64,000 bases of DNA from Pararhodobacter sp. CCB-MM2 (GTDB taxonomy: Bacteria; Pseudomonadota; Alphaproteobacteria; Rhodobacterales; Rhodobacteraceae): the NCBI RefSeq assembly GCF_001691415.1, contig NZ_LRRR01000002.1, positions 310,001-374,000 of the forward strand, in the 5' to 3' direction. The number at the start of each line of letters is the position of its first letter. The stretch's first letter is position 1. Both the position numbers and the translations under genes were made by a program. The notes beneath the pieces were generated by a model. That model had not been told where the DNA came from, did no database searches, and worked only from the letters and a program-made list of their open reading frames with translations. Positions 1 to 8,221 of the stretch are shown here, piece after piece.

Positions 1-828
1 CTGCGGGTGGAACGGCCGTCGCGCGCGGTAGACGAAGGACGAGACGCCGTATTCTTCGGTCTCCGGCACATGATCGGCGAAGCCATAGAGCTCCTTGGCC
101 CACAACGGATTCATCTGCGCCTTGTCGAAGTCGAAAAGCCCGGTGTCGAAGATCCGGTCCTGCGCGACACGGCCATAATCGGCCTCGATGATCTGCGCCT
201 CGGGATTGAGCGCCGTGACGATCTTGCGCGCGGCGTCCAGTCGCGCGGGCCCGGCATCGCCCGCCTTGTTGAGCACCACCACATCGGCAAATTCGATCTG
301 GTCGACCAACAGGTCCACGAGGGTCCGTTCATCCTGCTCGCCCAAAGATTCCCCGCGATCCTTGAGGAAATCATGGCTGCTGTAATCGCCCAGCAGGTTC
401 ACCGCATCGACGACCGTAACCATGGTGTCCAGCCGCGCCACGTCGCTCAGGCTCTCGCCGTCTTCGTCGCGGAAATCGAAGGTCGCGGCGACGGGCAAGG
501 GCTCGGAGATGCCGGTGCTTTCGATCAGCAGGTAGTCGAAGCGCCCCTCATGGGCGAGGCGCCGCACCTCGACCAACAGGTCGTCGCGCAGGGTGCAGCA
601 GATGCAGCCATTGGACATCTCGACCAGCTTTTCTTCGGTATGGCTCAGATCGGCACCGCCTTCGCGCACCAGATCGGCGTCGATGTTCACCTCGGACATG
701 TCATTGACGATGACCGCGACCCGTCGGCCGTCCCGATTGTTCAGGACGCTGTTCAAGAGGGTGGTCTTCCCGGCCCCTAGAAAGCCCGAGAGGACGGTCA
801 CAGGGAGGCGCTTGTCGGTGGCTGGCAT
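1..828 (-). CDS. COG0523/CobW-family GTPase, 3' end cut by window edge
   Basis: This is a P-loop GTPase of the CobW/COG0523 metallochaperone family. These cytoplasmic proteins deliver or insert metal ions, and several members are induced by zinc starvation. The 276 visible residues carry the Walker A motif GFLGAGKT (about 15-22), the metal-binding CICC motif (75-78) and the guanine-specificity motif NKAGD near residue 190. The reading frame stays open to base 1, so the C-terminal domain lies outside the window. The start is the ATG at 828-826. A palindrome at 851-872, just upstream, resembles a Zur box and suggests zinc-responsive control. The family call is firm; the metal is inferred from the operator. 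Confidence 0.93.
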   Translation of the reverse strand, partial: MPATDKRLPVTVLSGFLGAGKTTLLNSVLNNRDGRRVAVIVNDMSEVNIDADLVREGGADLSHTEEKLVEMSNGCICCTLRDDLLVEVRRLAHEGRFDYLLIESTGISEPLPVAATFDFRDEDGESLSDVARLDTMVTVVDAVNLLGDYSSHDFLKDRGESLGEQDERTLVDLLVDQIEFADVVVLNKAGDAGPARLDAARKIVTALNPEAQIIEADYGRVAQDRIFDTGLFDFDKAQMNPLWAKELYGFADHVPETEEYGVSSFVYRARRPFHPQ

Positions 829-1177
829 TGGAGGTCTCGGCTCTACAAAGTAGTTATGTTATACTATAACTATCCGAAGACTGAAACGATGCGCAAGCCC
901 CAACACGCGTCGCGGCGGCGATGAAGGGAAGCCGTGGCTGTCAGGAACATGGCCAAGCAAGCCGGCGCGTCGGAGGTTGGGACCTGCGCCTGGGGTCTGC
1001 CGCCCTTCGGGATGTTGTAGGCCATGAGCTGACGCGCGAAGGCCTCTCACGCCGCGTTCACCGTTGGGCTGCCATCAGGTCACGCCCGTGACCAAACCAT
1101 GCCGATCACCAGAAACCGGCCCAGTTGTGTCGCGGCTGACCTTGCCGAGCCTGTTGAGGCCACAGCCATGGGTCAGG
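829..1177. other. intergenic region without a convincing gene
   Basis: About 350 bp separate the start of the GTPase gene from the stop of the next gene on the same strand. Besides the Zur-like site it holds a perfect inverted repeat at 1078-1093 (GGTCACG-cc-CGTGACC). This lies about 85 bp beyond the stop of the unknown gene and has no T-tract. It could be a weak terminator or an operator. The short reading frames here show no recognisable protein features. Confidence 0.5.
851..872. promoter_or_regulatory. Zur-like operator
   Basis: An AT-rich palindrome, TAGTTAT-nn-TATA-nn-ATAACTA, sits 22 bp upstream of the GTPase start codon in otherwise GC-rich DNA. Its GTTAT/ATAAC arms resemble Zur sites known from proteobacteria, and COG0523 GTPases are classic Zur targets. 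The symmetry is seen directly; the identity of the regulator is inferred, and no zur gene lies in the window. Confidence 0.6.
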
Positions 1178-1822
1178 TCAGGGGTGCCCCGCTCCATCGA
1201 CAGGCCCAAGGGAAAACCCCGCCATCAAATCTTGCGCCAGCACGCGTGAGGCGTCGCTATGGCGCCCATCGGCAAGGGTCACCCGAAGCCTCGGCCCGGA
1301 TCCGGGCGTCGTTTTGCCGGGATACGACAGAAGGCTGACATCCCGTTCGATCCCCTCAGGCACTCGGGCAAATCCCCAGCCCGGCGCCTGCGGCCCGGCG
1401 ATGGCAAGGCCCGACGTCTCATCCGGGACCACCTTTCCGAACGCACCGGCGTCAAGCGGGCCCTCTTCAAGGCCGATGCCTCGCAGGAACGCAGGCTCCG
1501 CCAACCGCGTCACGGTGGAGAAGCCAAGGTCATTCTCCGGCCATTGCCAATCCGCCACCCCCGTCAGGCGAAGGCCCTCACCCTCCCTGACCGCCAGCCC
1601 GAAGAAGCCGCGCAAGAGTCCGGCTGCCGCGCGTTGCAGGCGCATTGGCACCGGCCCCGCGCCATCATCCCCTGCGAAATGCAGGAGGGGCGCATGCGTG
1701 ATCACCACCAAAGCTGCGCCGAATCCCTGACGATGCAGCATCTGCCGCAGGCTTTCGCCCAGCGGGAAATAGCCGTCGATGATGTCCTCGAAGAACCGGC
1801 CTGCGACGGGAAGATCGTCCAT
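1178..1822 (-). CDS. hypothetical protein linked to GS-like ligase and split Rieske oxygenase
   Basis: A 214-residue protein that I do not recognise. It has no obvious signal peptide, membrane segment or cysteine cluster. It begins 7 bp after the stop of the glutamine-synthetase-like gene, so it is almost certainly the last gene of that operon. The N-terminal half is mixed hydrophobic and charged, with a central PLLHFAGDDGAG stretch; the C-terminal part is rich in Gly, Pro and Ala. The tight spacing suggests a role in the same pathway, perhaps an accessory or amide-processing function, but nothing in the sequence proves this. It is not a recognisable class I amidotransferase. Confidence 0.65.
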   Translation of the reverse strand: MDDLPVAGRFFEDIIDGYFPLGESLRQMLHRQGFGAALVVITHAPLLHFAGDDGAGPVPMRLQRAAAGLLRGFFGLAVREGEGLRLTGVADWQWPENDLGFSTVTRLAEPAFLRGIGLEEGPLDAGAFGKVVPDETSGLAIAGPQAPGWGFARVPEGIERDVSLLSYPGKTTPGSGPRLRVTLADGRHSDASRVLAQDLMAGFSLGPVDGAGHP

Positions 1823-1829
1823 ACCGGCC

Positions 1830-3278
1830 TCAGAACAGGTTGAAATATTCAGCCTGTTCCCATTCCGAGATGGTCGACAGGTAGCGGCCCCATTCCGCGC
1901 GCTTCAGCTGCGCGAGGTAGCGGACGAAATCCGGCCCCAGTGTGCGGGCATAAAGCGTGCTGTTTTCAAATGCGGTGATCGCGGCGTCGAGGCTTCCCGG
2001 CAGGCTCTGCTGATCGTCGGCATAGGGCGTCAGCGTCGGCGGCGGGGCCTCGGCCCCGCGCTCCAGCCCGTCGAGGCCCGAGAGGATCTGCCCGGCCAGC
2101 GCGTAATAGGGGTTCGCGGCGGTATCGGCGACGCGGTTCTCGATCCGCGCGGCGGGATCGCCCGCGTAGAACAGCGCGCGCAGCATAGCCCCGCGGTTGT
2201 CCGTCGCCCATTGCACCCGGTTCGGGGCCAGCTGGAAGGCGCTGAACCGCTTGTAGCCATTCACCGTGGGATTGGTCAGTAGGCAGGTGGCGGGCGCGTG
2301 TTCCAGCAGCCCGGCGAGCCAGCTCGAGGCCTCGGGCGTGGGTTCGCCATCGACCGGCGGGGTGAAGACATTCTGCCCGGTCCGGCGCGAGACCAAAGAT
2401 TGGTGGATATGCCAGCCATTCGCCACGGCATTGGCAACGCGGGGCTTGGGCATGAAGCTGGCATGCAGGCCTTGGCGATGGCAGATCTCCTTCACCATCA
2501 TGCGGAACAGCACGAAGCGGTCGGCCTGCGTCAGCGGATCGGAGGCATCGAAGGTGAATTCGAATTGCGAGGGCCCCATCTCGATCTCCATCGAGCGGGG
2601 GGCGAGGCCCATCGCCTCAGCGCTGCGGCGGATCTCGTCGAGCAGCGGCTCCACGGCGCCGTAGCGCGTCTCGGTCAGGAAGGCCCAGCCCTGCGTCGTG
2701 TTGCGCGTGGCCAAGGGCGCGGGGGGGAACGTCGCCTGATCATGCCCCAGCCCGTCATCGCTGACGGAAAAGACCTGAAACTCGACCTCCAGCCCCATCA
2801 CTGCGTCATGCCCCGTCGCCGCCAGCCGCTCCATCGCCCGGCGCAGGACCCCGCGCGGCGAGACCGAGACCCGCTGGCCCGACCGATAGGCGAGATCGCA
2901 GAGGATGACGGCGGAATGCGGCGACCAGGGCAGCGGCGTGAAGCTCGAGGCATCGGGAACCAGCAGCAGATCGCCGGCCCCGGCCAGCGACACGCCGTCC
3001 AGCGTCAGCCCGTCCTTCCAGACATCGAACACCGTGCGATGCGCCGTGTCCTTGAGGATCAGCGTCGAGGGCACCGACAGGCCCGAGGCCAGCACCGAGC
3101 CCAGGGTCCGCGCGGCGATGGCCTTGCCGCGCAGGATGCCGTGCTGATCGGCGAAAAGGACGCGGATCGTCTCGAACCCCTCGGCCTGCACCCTGTCCAG
3201 CAATTCGGCACCCGCGCGCGCCTGTTCCTCGGTCAAGAGGCCGCGCTCGTAGAGAGCGCCCTTCGTCATCCCGTCCAT
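1830..3278 (-). CDS. glutamine synthetase-like gamma-glutamyl ligase
   Basis: A 482-residue GlnA-fold enzyme. The family uses ATP to join glutamate to ammonia or, in PuuA, IpuC and AtdA1/TdnQ relatives, to an organic amine. Visible motifs are DQHGILRGK in the N-terminal beta-grasp domain, the metal ligands in GLEVEF and MEIEMGPSQFEF, NGWHIHQSL, NGYKRF and ENRVADTAANPYYALAG. The ATG at 3278 lies 1 bp after the stop of the Rieske catalytic gene; a second ATG three codons later (3269) is possible. Its place in an oxygenase operon argues for an amine-modifying role rather than ammonia assimilation, as in bacterial aniline oxidation. The substrate is unknown. Confidence 0.88.
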   Translation of the reverse strand: MDGMTKGALYERGLLTEEQARAGAELLDRVQAEGFETIRVLFADQHGILRGKAIAARTLGSVLASGLSVPSTLILKDTAHRTVFDVWKDGLTLDGVSLAGAGDLLLVPDASSFTPLPWSPHSAVILCDLAYRSGQRVSVSPRGVLRRAMERLAATGHDAVMGLEVEFQVFSVSDDGLGHDQATFPPAPLATRNTTQGWAFLTETRYGAVEPLLDEIRRSAEAMGLAPRSMEIEMGPSQFEFTFDASDPLTQADRFVLFRMMVKEICHRQGLHASFMPKPRVANAVANGWHIHQSLVSRRTGQNVFTPPVDGEPTPEASSWLAGLLEHAPATCLLTNPTVNGYKRFSAFQLAPNRVQWATDNRGAMLRALFYAGDPAARIENRVADTAANPYYALAGQILSGLDGLERGAEAPPPTLTPYADDQQSLPGSLDAAITAFENSTLYARTLGPDFVRYLAQLKRAEWGRYLSTISEWEQAEYFNLF

Positions 3279-3279
3279 C

Positions 3280-4500
3280 TCACACCATCGCATCCCAGGG
3301 GCAGGCTGCCCGCCGCGCCAGATCGGCCGCCCGGGAACTGTCCTGCCAATCGGCGGTTTCGGCAATGGCGTCGTTCGACAGCGGCCCGAGGATCGCGGCG
3401 GCCCCGGCGCCATGCATCGGCAGCGCCGCCCGGTCGCCCTGCTCCAGCGCGTCCATCATCCGCCGCAGCATCCGGCGGTAGCGGATGATCGCCACATCCG
3501 AGCGGCCCAGATGCTCCTGCGTGCGGTCCTGAATGGCACCCATCCCCTCGACCGCCCATTGGTCATGCACATTGATATCAAGGCCCATGCCGGTATAGGT
3601 CAGCGCCGCCTGCTCGGCCGGGTCGTAATGGTAATCGTTGCGGCGGTTCTTCAGGGGCGCGTAATCCGGCAGGCGGTGTTCCTTCAGCCGCTGCGCGCGC
3701 ATCAGATCCTTGTTCACCGGTTTGTCGAAGCTGGTGAAGACCGTGACCCAGTAGCAGGTCTGATCATCCACCGGGACATGCCATTGGGTGATGGTCATCT
3801 CGCGCGACATCGGGATGCAGATCGCCTCGGGGAAGATCTGGTTGGTGACGCGGACATGGGTATGGCCGTTCTCCATATGCCGCAGCGCGGTGATTTTCAG
3901 GCCGTACTCCGTCTCGTCGACGCGGATCTCCGGCCGGGGATAGTCGCGAAGCAGCTTGGTCATCGGAATGTCGGTCGCGCCCGCCTTGTCACGGAACTGC
4001 TTGCCATAGCTGTCGGCGGGGTCCTCATCCTCGAGGAAGCGGTGCAGGAACGAGGCATGCGCCGGGTCGATGCCGATCTCCAGGGCCTGCAGCCAGTTGC
4101 ATTCCCAGAGGCCCTTGAAGGCGAAGACATGGCTGTCGGGCGCGCGGAAGCAGTCGAAGGCGGGGAAAGGCGGCGGGTCGCCGGCGCCGAGATAGGCGAA
4201 GATCAGGCCGGCGCGGGTCTCGGTCGGATAGACCGGACCCTCGGGGTCAATCTGGATGGCGTCGGACGCGGGGTAATGCGTCGGCGCCTCGCCCGTTGAG
4301 GCCACACGGGTCGCCAGCTCAAGCCCCTGCGCGCCCTGCCGCAGGACCAGCCGCTCGCCCAGCAGGTTCACCGGGACCAGCGGCCCATGCGCCAGCTCAT
4401 CCACCAAGGCGGCGGGTTGCCAATATTGCCGCAGCACGGCACCCGCCGGGGTGCCGGGGGCGATGCGGGTGATGCGGTCATTAAGCTGCTGGCTGATCAT
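3280..4500 (-). CDS. Rieske oxygenase catalytic subunit lacking its own Rieske cluster ligands
   Basis: A 406-residue homologue of phthalate-4,5-dioxygenase-type alpha subunits. The mononuclear iron site is present: CNWLQALEIGIDPAHASFLH gives the bridging Asp145 and ligands His148 and His153, and GAIQDRTQEHLG lies in the C-terminal half. The N-terminal part keeps the usual entry sequence (APGTPAGAVLRQYW, NLLGERLVL) and the exit FAYLGAG...PPPFPAFD, but the CxH...CxxH loops are gone. A separate Rieske protein is encoded immediately upstream with an ATGA overlap (4497-4500). The likely role is hydroxylation or demethylation by two polypeptides acting together. A reductase is not in this operon. 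Confidence 0.85.
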   Translation of the reverse strand: MISQQLNDRITRIAPGTPAGAVLRQYWQPAALVDELAHGPLVPVNLLGERLVLRQGAQGLELATRVASTGEAPTHYPASDAIQIDPEGPVYPTETRAGLIFAYLGAGDPPPFPAFDCFRAPDSHVFAFKGLWECNWLQALEIGIDPAHASFLHRFLEDEDPADSYGKQFRDKAGATDIPMTKLLRDYPRPEIRVDETEYGLKITALRHMENGHTHVRVTNQIFPEAICIPMSREMTITQWHVPVDDQTCYWVTVFTSFDKPVNKDLMRAQRLKEHRLPDYAPLKNRRNDYHYDPAEQAALTYTGMGLDINVHDQWAVEGMGAIQDRTQEHLGRSDVAIIRYRRMLRRMMDALEQGDRAALPMHGAGAAAILGPLSNDAIAETADWQDSSRAADLARRAACPWDAMV

Positions 4501-4889
4501 GCGTGCCCCTCCGAAGCGGCCTGTTCCAGTTCCCTGCCGACCTGCGCCCAGATCGCCCCTTCTGCTTCGCGCACGGGGATCATCGGGATGCGGATCTGTT
4601 CATGCATGCGCGAGCCCTCGGGCTCGGCCGGTTGTTCGACGCATTGGCCGCTGCGGTCGAAATGCCAGCCGTGGAACGGGCAGCGCAGGCCGTTGTCTTC
4701 CAGCCGACCGTAGCACAGATCCGCGCCGCGATGCGGGCAATGACGACCGATCAGGCCCAACTGCCCCTCGTCGTCGCGAAACAGCACCAATGCGCGACCG
4801 GCCAGCGTTACGGGGATCAAGGGGCGTGGACGGTCGAGATCCGCGCTCAGGGCGATTTGCACCCAGCCCTCCGGCATTGGCTCTGTCAT
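4497..4889 (-). CDS. stand-alone Rieske [2Fe-2S] protein partnering the catalytic subunit
   Basis: A 130-residue Rieske protein. The ligands are Cys51, His53, Cys70 and His73 in CPHRGADLCYG...LRCPFHGW, spaced C-x-H-x16-C-x2-H. This spacing resembles the Rieske domain inside an oxygenase alpha subunit. The following text (FDRSGQCVEQPAEPEG) is also typical of alpha subunits and not of ferredoxins. It looks like the missing N-terminal domain of the next gene, whose start overlaps its stop as ATGA. The chosen ATG at 4889 follows a good GGGAGGT ribosome site. It could instead be a ferredoxin, but the domain signature argues against that. Confidence 0.88.
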   Translation of the reverse strand: MTEPMPEGWVQIALSADLDRPRPLIPVTLAGRALVLFRDDEGQLGLIGRHCPHRGADLCYGRLEDNGLRCPFHGWHFDRSGQCVEQPAEPEGSRMHEQIRIPMIPVREAEGAIWAQVGRELEQAASEGHA

Positions 4890-4911
4890 GCTGACCTCCC
4901 GCTTGCATGTC

Positions 4912-4926
4912 GTGCGATTATCGCAC
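4912..4926. promoter_or_regulatory. candidate IclR operator
   Basis: A perfect inverted repeat, GTGCGAT-t-ATCGCAC, lies in the 84-bp gap between the divergent Rieske and IclR genes. A similar half-site (TGCGCGATATACG) follows at 4931-4943. IclR regulators commonly bind such sites in a shared divergent promoter region. The symmetry is seen; the binding is inferred. Confidence 0.55.
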
Positions 4927-4973
4927 ATACTGCGCGATATACGAACTTTGCCAGAGTGGCGGGGAGCTGTCAA

Positions 4974-5732
4974 ATGAGCGATCGCGATTTCGCCGCAACC
5001 TTGGCCAAGGGGCTGGACGTCCTGTCCTGTTTCGAGCAGGGCGCCCCGGCGCTGAGCCTGCCCGAGATCACCCGCCGTTCAGGCCTCGACCGCGCGGTGG
5101 TGCGCCGCCTCTGCCTGACCCTCGTGCGCTGCGGCTATCTGGAGGAAAGCCCCGCCGGGCTGCGGCTGGCGTCGCGGGTGCTGACGCTGGCAGGCGGTTA
5201 TCTCGGGCGGTTGGAGATCGGGCGCGTCGTGCAGCCGATCCTGCGCCACGCAGCGGAACAGCTGGACATGGAGGTGGCGCTGGCGACCCGGGACCGGCTG
5301 CAGGCAGTCTATGTCGACCGCGCCGCGCCTGCCTCGGCCCGAGTAACGCTGGGCTTCGGCATCGGCAGTACCCTGCCCCTGTTGCACACGGCGGTCGGCC
5401 GCATGCTGCTGGCACGCTCAACGCCCGAGGTCATGGCCGAGACCCTCGCGGCACGCCCCACCCTGCCCTACACCGAAGCGACCGAAATGGACCCCACCCG
5501 TCTGAGCGCCGCCGTCGAAACAGCGCGCGATCAGGGCTATTGCATCGCCCGCGACGAATTCGAGCTGGGCGCCGCCGGGGTCGCGGTCCCGGTCGGCACC
5601 TTGGCGCAGACGCCCTTCGTGTTGGCCACGACAGCATCGGTGCATGCCTTCGACGATCCGGCGGGGCTCGACCGGGTGCTGGATGTCCTACGGCAGAGTG
5701 CGATCGGCATAGGGCGGATGCGGGAGGCGTAG
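4974..5732 (+). CDS. IclR-family transcriptional regulator
   Basis: A 252-residue regulator with an N-terminal winged helix (about residues 5-70, including LPEITRRSGLDRAVVRRLCLTL) and a C-terminal IclR effector domain (TLPLLHTAVGRMLLA, DEFELGAAGVAVPV). The layout matches PcaR/PobR-type regulators of aromatic catabolism. It is divergent from the split Rieske/GS-like operon, with a palindrome between them, so it very probably controls that operon and itself. The ATG at 4974 is chosen because the frame upstream of it lies over the opposite-strand Rieske gene and shows no family similarity. Confidence 0.9.
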   Translation: MSDRDFAATLAKGLDVLSCFEQGAPALSLPEITRRSGLDRAVVRRLCLTLVRCGYLEESPAGLRLASRVLTLAGGYLGRLEIGRVVQPILRHAAEQLDMEVALATRDRLQAVYVDRAAPASARVTLGFGIGSTLPLLHTAVGRMLLARSTPEVMAETLAARPTLPYTEATEMDPTRLSAAVETARDQGYCIARDEFELGAAGVAVPVGTLAQTPFVLATTASVHAFDDPAGLDRVLDVLRQSAIGIGRMREA

Positions 5733-5798
5733 AAACAATCCTGCCCTTAACCGAAGGGGCCGCGGCCAAGATGGCAGGCCACGGACGGGCTGCCCCGG

Positions 5799-6488
5799 CT
5801 ATGCCTTCATCATCAGGCTGGCGAGCCGCGCCTCGTCATGCACGGCCTGACCCTCGATGCTTTCGACGATCGTCCCGCGATCCAGCAACAGGATCCGCTT
5901 CGACAGGGCCGCAAGACATTCCAGATTCTGCTCCACCAGCAGGATCGAGACGCCCTGCTCCCGGTTGATCGTCTGAAGCGTCTCGATGATCTCGTCGATG
6001 ATCGAGGGTTGTATCCCCTCGGTCGGCTCATCGAGCAGCATCACCGAGGGCCCCGTGCACAGACACCGCGCGAGGGCCAGAAGCTGCTGCTCGCCCCCCG
6101 ACAACGCGCCGCCCGGACGGTCCAGCAGACGGGCGACCCGGGGAAACAGCGCGAGGATCTCGTCGACGGACCTGCCGCTGCGCGCCGCGGCCACGGTCAG
6201 ATTCTCGCGCACCGACAGGGCCGGAAAGATCTGGCGGCCTTGCGGCACATATCCAAGTCCCGCATTGGCCCGCTGAAACGGCGCCGCTGCGGTCAGGTCA
6301 CGCCCCTCCATCGCGATCCGACCCTGCGTCGCCGGCAGAAACCCGGCGATGGCGCGCATCAGCGTCGTCTTGCCGGCGCCGTTGTGGCCAAGGACGCCAA
6401 GGATCTCGCTCTGTCCCAGCGTGAGGCTGACCCCGTTCAGGATCGGGATGCGGCCATAGCCGCTGTGCAGTGCCTGAACCTCAAGCAT
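5799..6488 (-). CDS. branched-chain/amide-type ABC importer ATPase (LivF-like)
   Basis: A 229-residue ABC ATPase of the LivF/UrtE type, the second of two nucleotide-binding subunits driving import through the LivH/LivM-like permeases. It has Walker A GHNGAGKTT, signature LSGGEQQLLALAR and Walker B VMLLDEPTEGI. It is the last gene of the transporter operon and its start overlaps the previous ATPase by 8 bp. The amide/urea preference is inferred from the solute-binding protein, not from this subunit. Confidence 0.93.
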   Translation of the reverse strand: MLEVQALHSGYGRIPILNGVSLTLGQSEILGVLGHNGAGKTTLMRAIAGFLPATQGRIAMEGRDLTAAAPFQRANAGLGYVPQGRQIFPALSVRENLTVAAARSGRSVDEILALFPRVARLLDRPGGALSGGEQQLLALARCLCTGPSVMLLDEPTEGIQPSIIDEIIETLQTINREQGVSILLVEQNLECLAALSKRILLLDRGTIVESIEGQAVHDEARLASLMMKA

Positions 6489-7194
6489 GAGCCTTGCCTT
6501 TCCCCAGATAGATGTCCTTCACCCCCTGATCCGACAGGACCGCGTCGCTGCGCCCTTCGAGAAAGATCTTGCCGTTGTGGAACACCGTCACCCGGTCCGC
6601 GATCATGCGGATGAAGCGCATGTCATGCTCGACCACGAGGAAGCTGTGCTGCCCGCGCAGGCGCAGGATCAGCGCGGCGAGAAAATCGACATCGGCATCG
6701 CTCATCCCTGCCGCCGGTTCATCGAGGAGGATCAACTCAGGATCGCCCGCGAGGACCGAGGCGATCTCGACGCGCTGGCGCAGGCCATGCGCCAGCTTCC
6801 CCACCTCGGCCCGTGCCACTTCACCGAGACGCAGCTCGTCGAGCAGCTCTGCCGTGCGGCGCCGGGCATGGGCCTTGCCGCGGCCGCGATAGGCTCCCAG
6901 CCAGATCGTGTCCTCGACCGTCATGTCGTCGAAAAGCTGCGGCGTCTGCATCTTGATGCCGATCCCCCTGCGGACGATCTGCGCGCTGCCCTCGCCGGTG
7001 ATGTCGCTGCCCCCCAGGCTCACGCGGCCCGAGGTCGGCGCGATCTGCCCGGTCACGACCTTGAAGAAGGTGCTCTTACCGGCCCCGTTGGGACCGACGA
7101 GGCAATGGACCTCGCCTTTCGTCATGGCAAAATCGACCCCGCCCAGGGCGAAGACCCCGCCAAACCGCACAACCAGATTTTCCGTGTTCAGCAT
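6481..7194 (-). CDS. branched-chain/amide-type ABC importer ATPase (LivG-like)
   Basis: A 237-residue ABC ATPase of the LivG/UrtD type. Walker A is GPNGAGKST, followed by the FFKVVTG helix; the Walker B region is ELILLDEPAAGM. The signature region is AHGLRQRVEIASVL, in which the usual LSxGxQ is altered to AHGLRQ, a common LivG variation. The start lies 1 bp after the stop of the LivM-like permease gene, and its end overlaps the LivF-like start, so the proteins are probably made in fixed ratio. Confidence 0.92.
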   Translation of the reverse strand: MLNTENLVVRFGGVFALGGVDFAMTKGEVHCLVGPNGAGKSTFFKVVTGQIAPTSGRVSLGGSDITGEGSAQIVRRGIGIKMQTPQLFDDMTVEDTIWLGAYRGRGKAHARRRTAELLDELRLGEVARAEVGKLAHGLRQRVEIASVLAGDPELILLDEPAAGMSDADVDFLAALILRLRGQHSFLVVEHDMRFIRMIADRVTVFHNGKIFLEGRSDAVLSDQGVKDIYLGKGKAHA

Positions 7195-7195
7195 C

Positions 7196-8221
7196 TCAGT
7201 TCACCTCGCGGGTCTTGCCCGGCCCCCATTTGCGACCCAATGACAGAAGCCCGTCCCTGACCGTCGGCAGGATCCCGCGAGGGACCAGCACGACGAAGAT
7301 CATCAGCAGCCCGCCCAGCACGACATTGGCGTTGATCTCGCTGCCGACGCCCAGCCGCGAGACGAGCGCCTGCAGCGCGAAGGCGCCGACGATCGGCCCG
7401 ACGAAGGTCTCGCGGCCGCCGACGATCATCCAGATCATGATCTGCGCCGACATCGACAGGCCGAAGACATCGGGCGAGACGAAGCCGTTCCAGTTGACGA
7501 ACAGGCAGCCGGCAAACCCCGCGACGGCGCTGCCGATGACGAAGATCCCCAGCTTCACCCGCGCCGTGTCATAGCCCATCAGCTCGGCCCTGAGCGGGTT
7601 CTGGCGGGTGGCCGCGACGACGCGCCCCCAGCTGGAGCCGGCGATGGTCTTGCACAGCAGATAGACCGCGAGCAGTGCCAGCATCGTCAGGACGAAGCTT
7701 TGCACCGGCGACAGCAGTGCGCCCGGCAGGAAGGGGATGTTGATCCCCCGGATCGCAGGCATCCCGTTGAAACCGTTGAGAGCGGCGCTGCCGATCCGAT
7801 ACCAGGGGTCAGAGGTGGAATTGGCGAAGTTGAACAGGATCAGCGAGGTGCACAGGGTGACGACGCCGACATAGAGATCCGACAGCCGCCCCATGAACAT
7901 GAACCAGCCAAGGCACAGGGCCACCAGCGCCTGCACCAGCACTGCCAGCAGGATCGGCAGGGTGCTCTCGCCGAAATTGGTGACAGCAACGGCGTAGGTA
8001 TAGCCGCCGAGGCCGAAGAAGGCCGCCTGCCCGAAGCACAGGACCCCGCCAAGGCCCCAGGTGATCGACAGGCTCAGCGCGAGGATCGCCATGACGGCAT
8101 AGACCGTCAGCTGCAGCAGGGTGAACAGGCCAAGCGTCTGCGGCAGCACAACAGCTGCGCCAAGGATCAGCACGCTGGTCGCCAGCGTGCCGGCGTGACG
8201 AGGGGCGAAGGTTTGCGGCAT
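7196..8221 (-). CDS. branched-chain/amide-type ABC importer permease (LivM-like)
   Basis: A 341-residue inner-membrane permease with about nine or ten hydrophobic segments. It carries family text such as ALSLSITWGLGGVLCFGQAA near residues 50-70 and WGRVVAATRQNPLRAELMGYD in the cytoplasmic coupling loop. The ATG at 8221 overlaps the stop of the LivH-like gene as TGATG; a GTG one codon earlier is also possible. It pairs with the LivH-like subunit to form the transmembrane channel. Confidence 0.92.
   Translation of the reverse strand: MPQTFAPRHAGTLATSVLILGAAVVLPQTLGLFTLLQLTVYAVMAILALSLSITWGLGGVLCFGQAAFFGLGGYTYAVAVTNFGESTLPILLAVLVQALVALCLGWFMFMGRLSDLYVGVVTLCTSLILFNFANSTSDPWYRIGSAALNGFNGMPAIRGINIPFLPGALLSPVQSFVLTMLALLAVYLLCKTIAGSSWGRVVAATRQNPLRAELMGYDTARVKLGIFVIGSAVAGFAGCLFVNWNGFVSPDVFGLSMSAQIMIWMIVGGRETFVGPIVGAFALQALVSRLGVGSEINANVVLGGLLMIFVVLVPRGILPTVRDGLLSLGRKWGPGKTREVN

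Noticed and set aside
1078..1093. Inverted repeat as intrinsic terminator of the IclR-controlled operon
   Set aside because: The 7-bp arms have only a 2-base spacer and no T-tract, so a terminator call is not supported; it is mentioned only in the intergenic entry.
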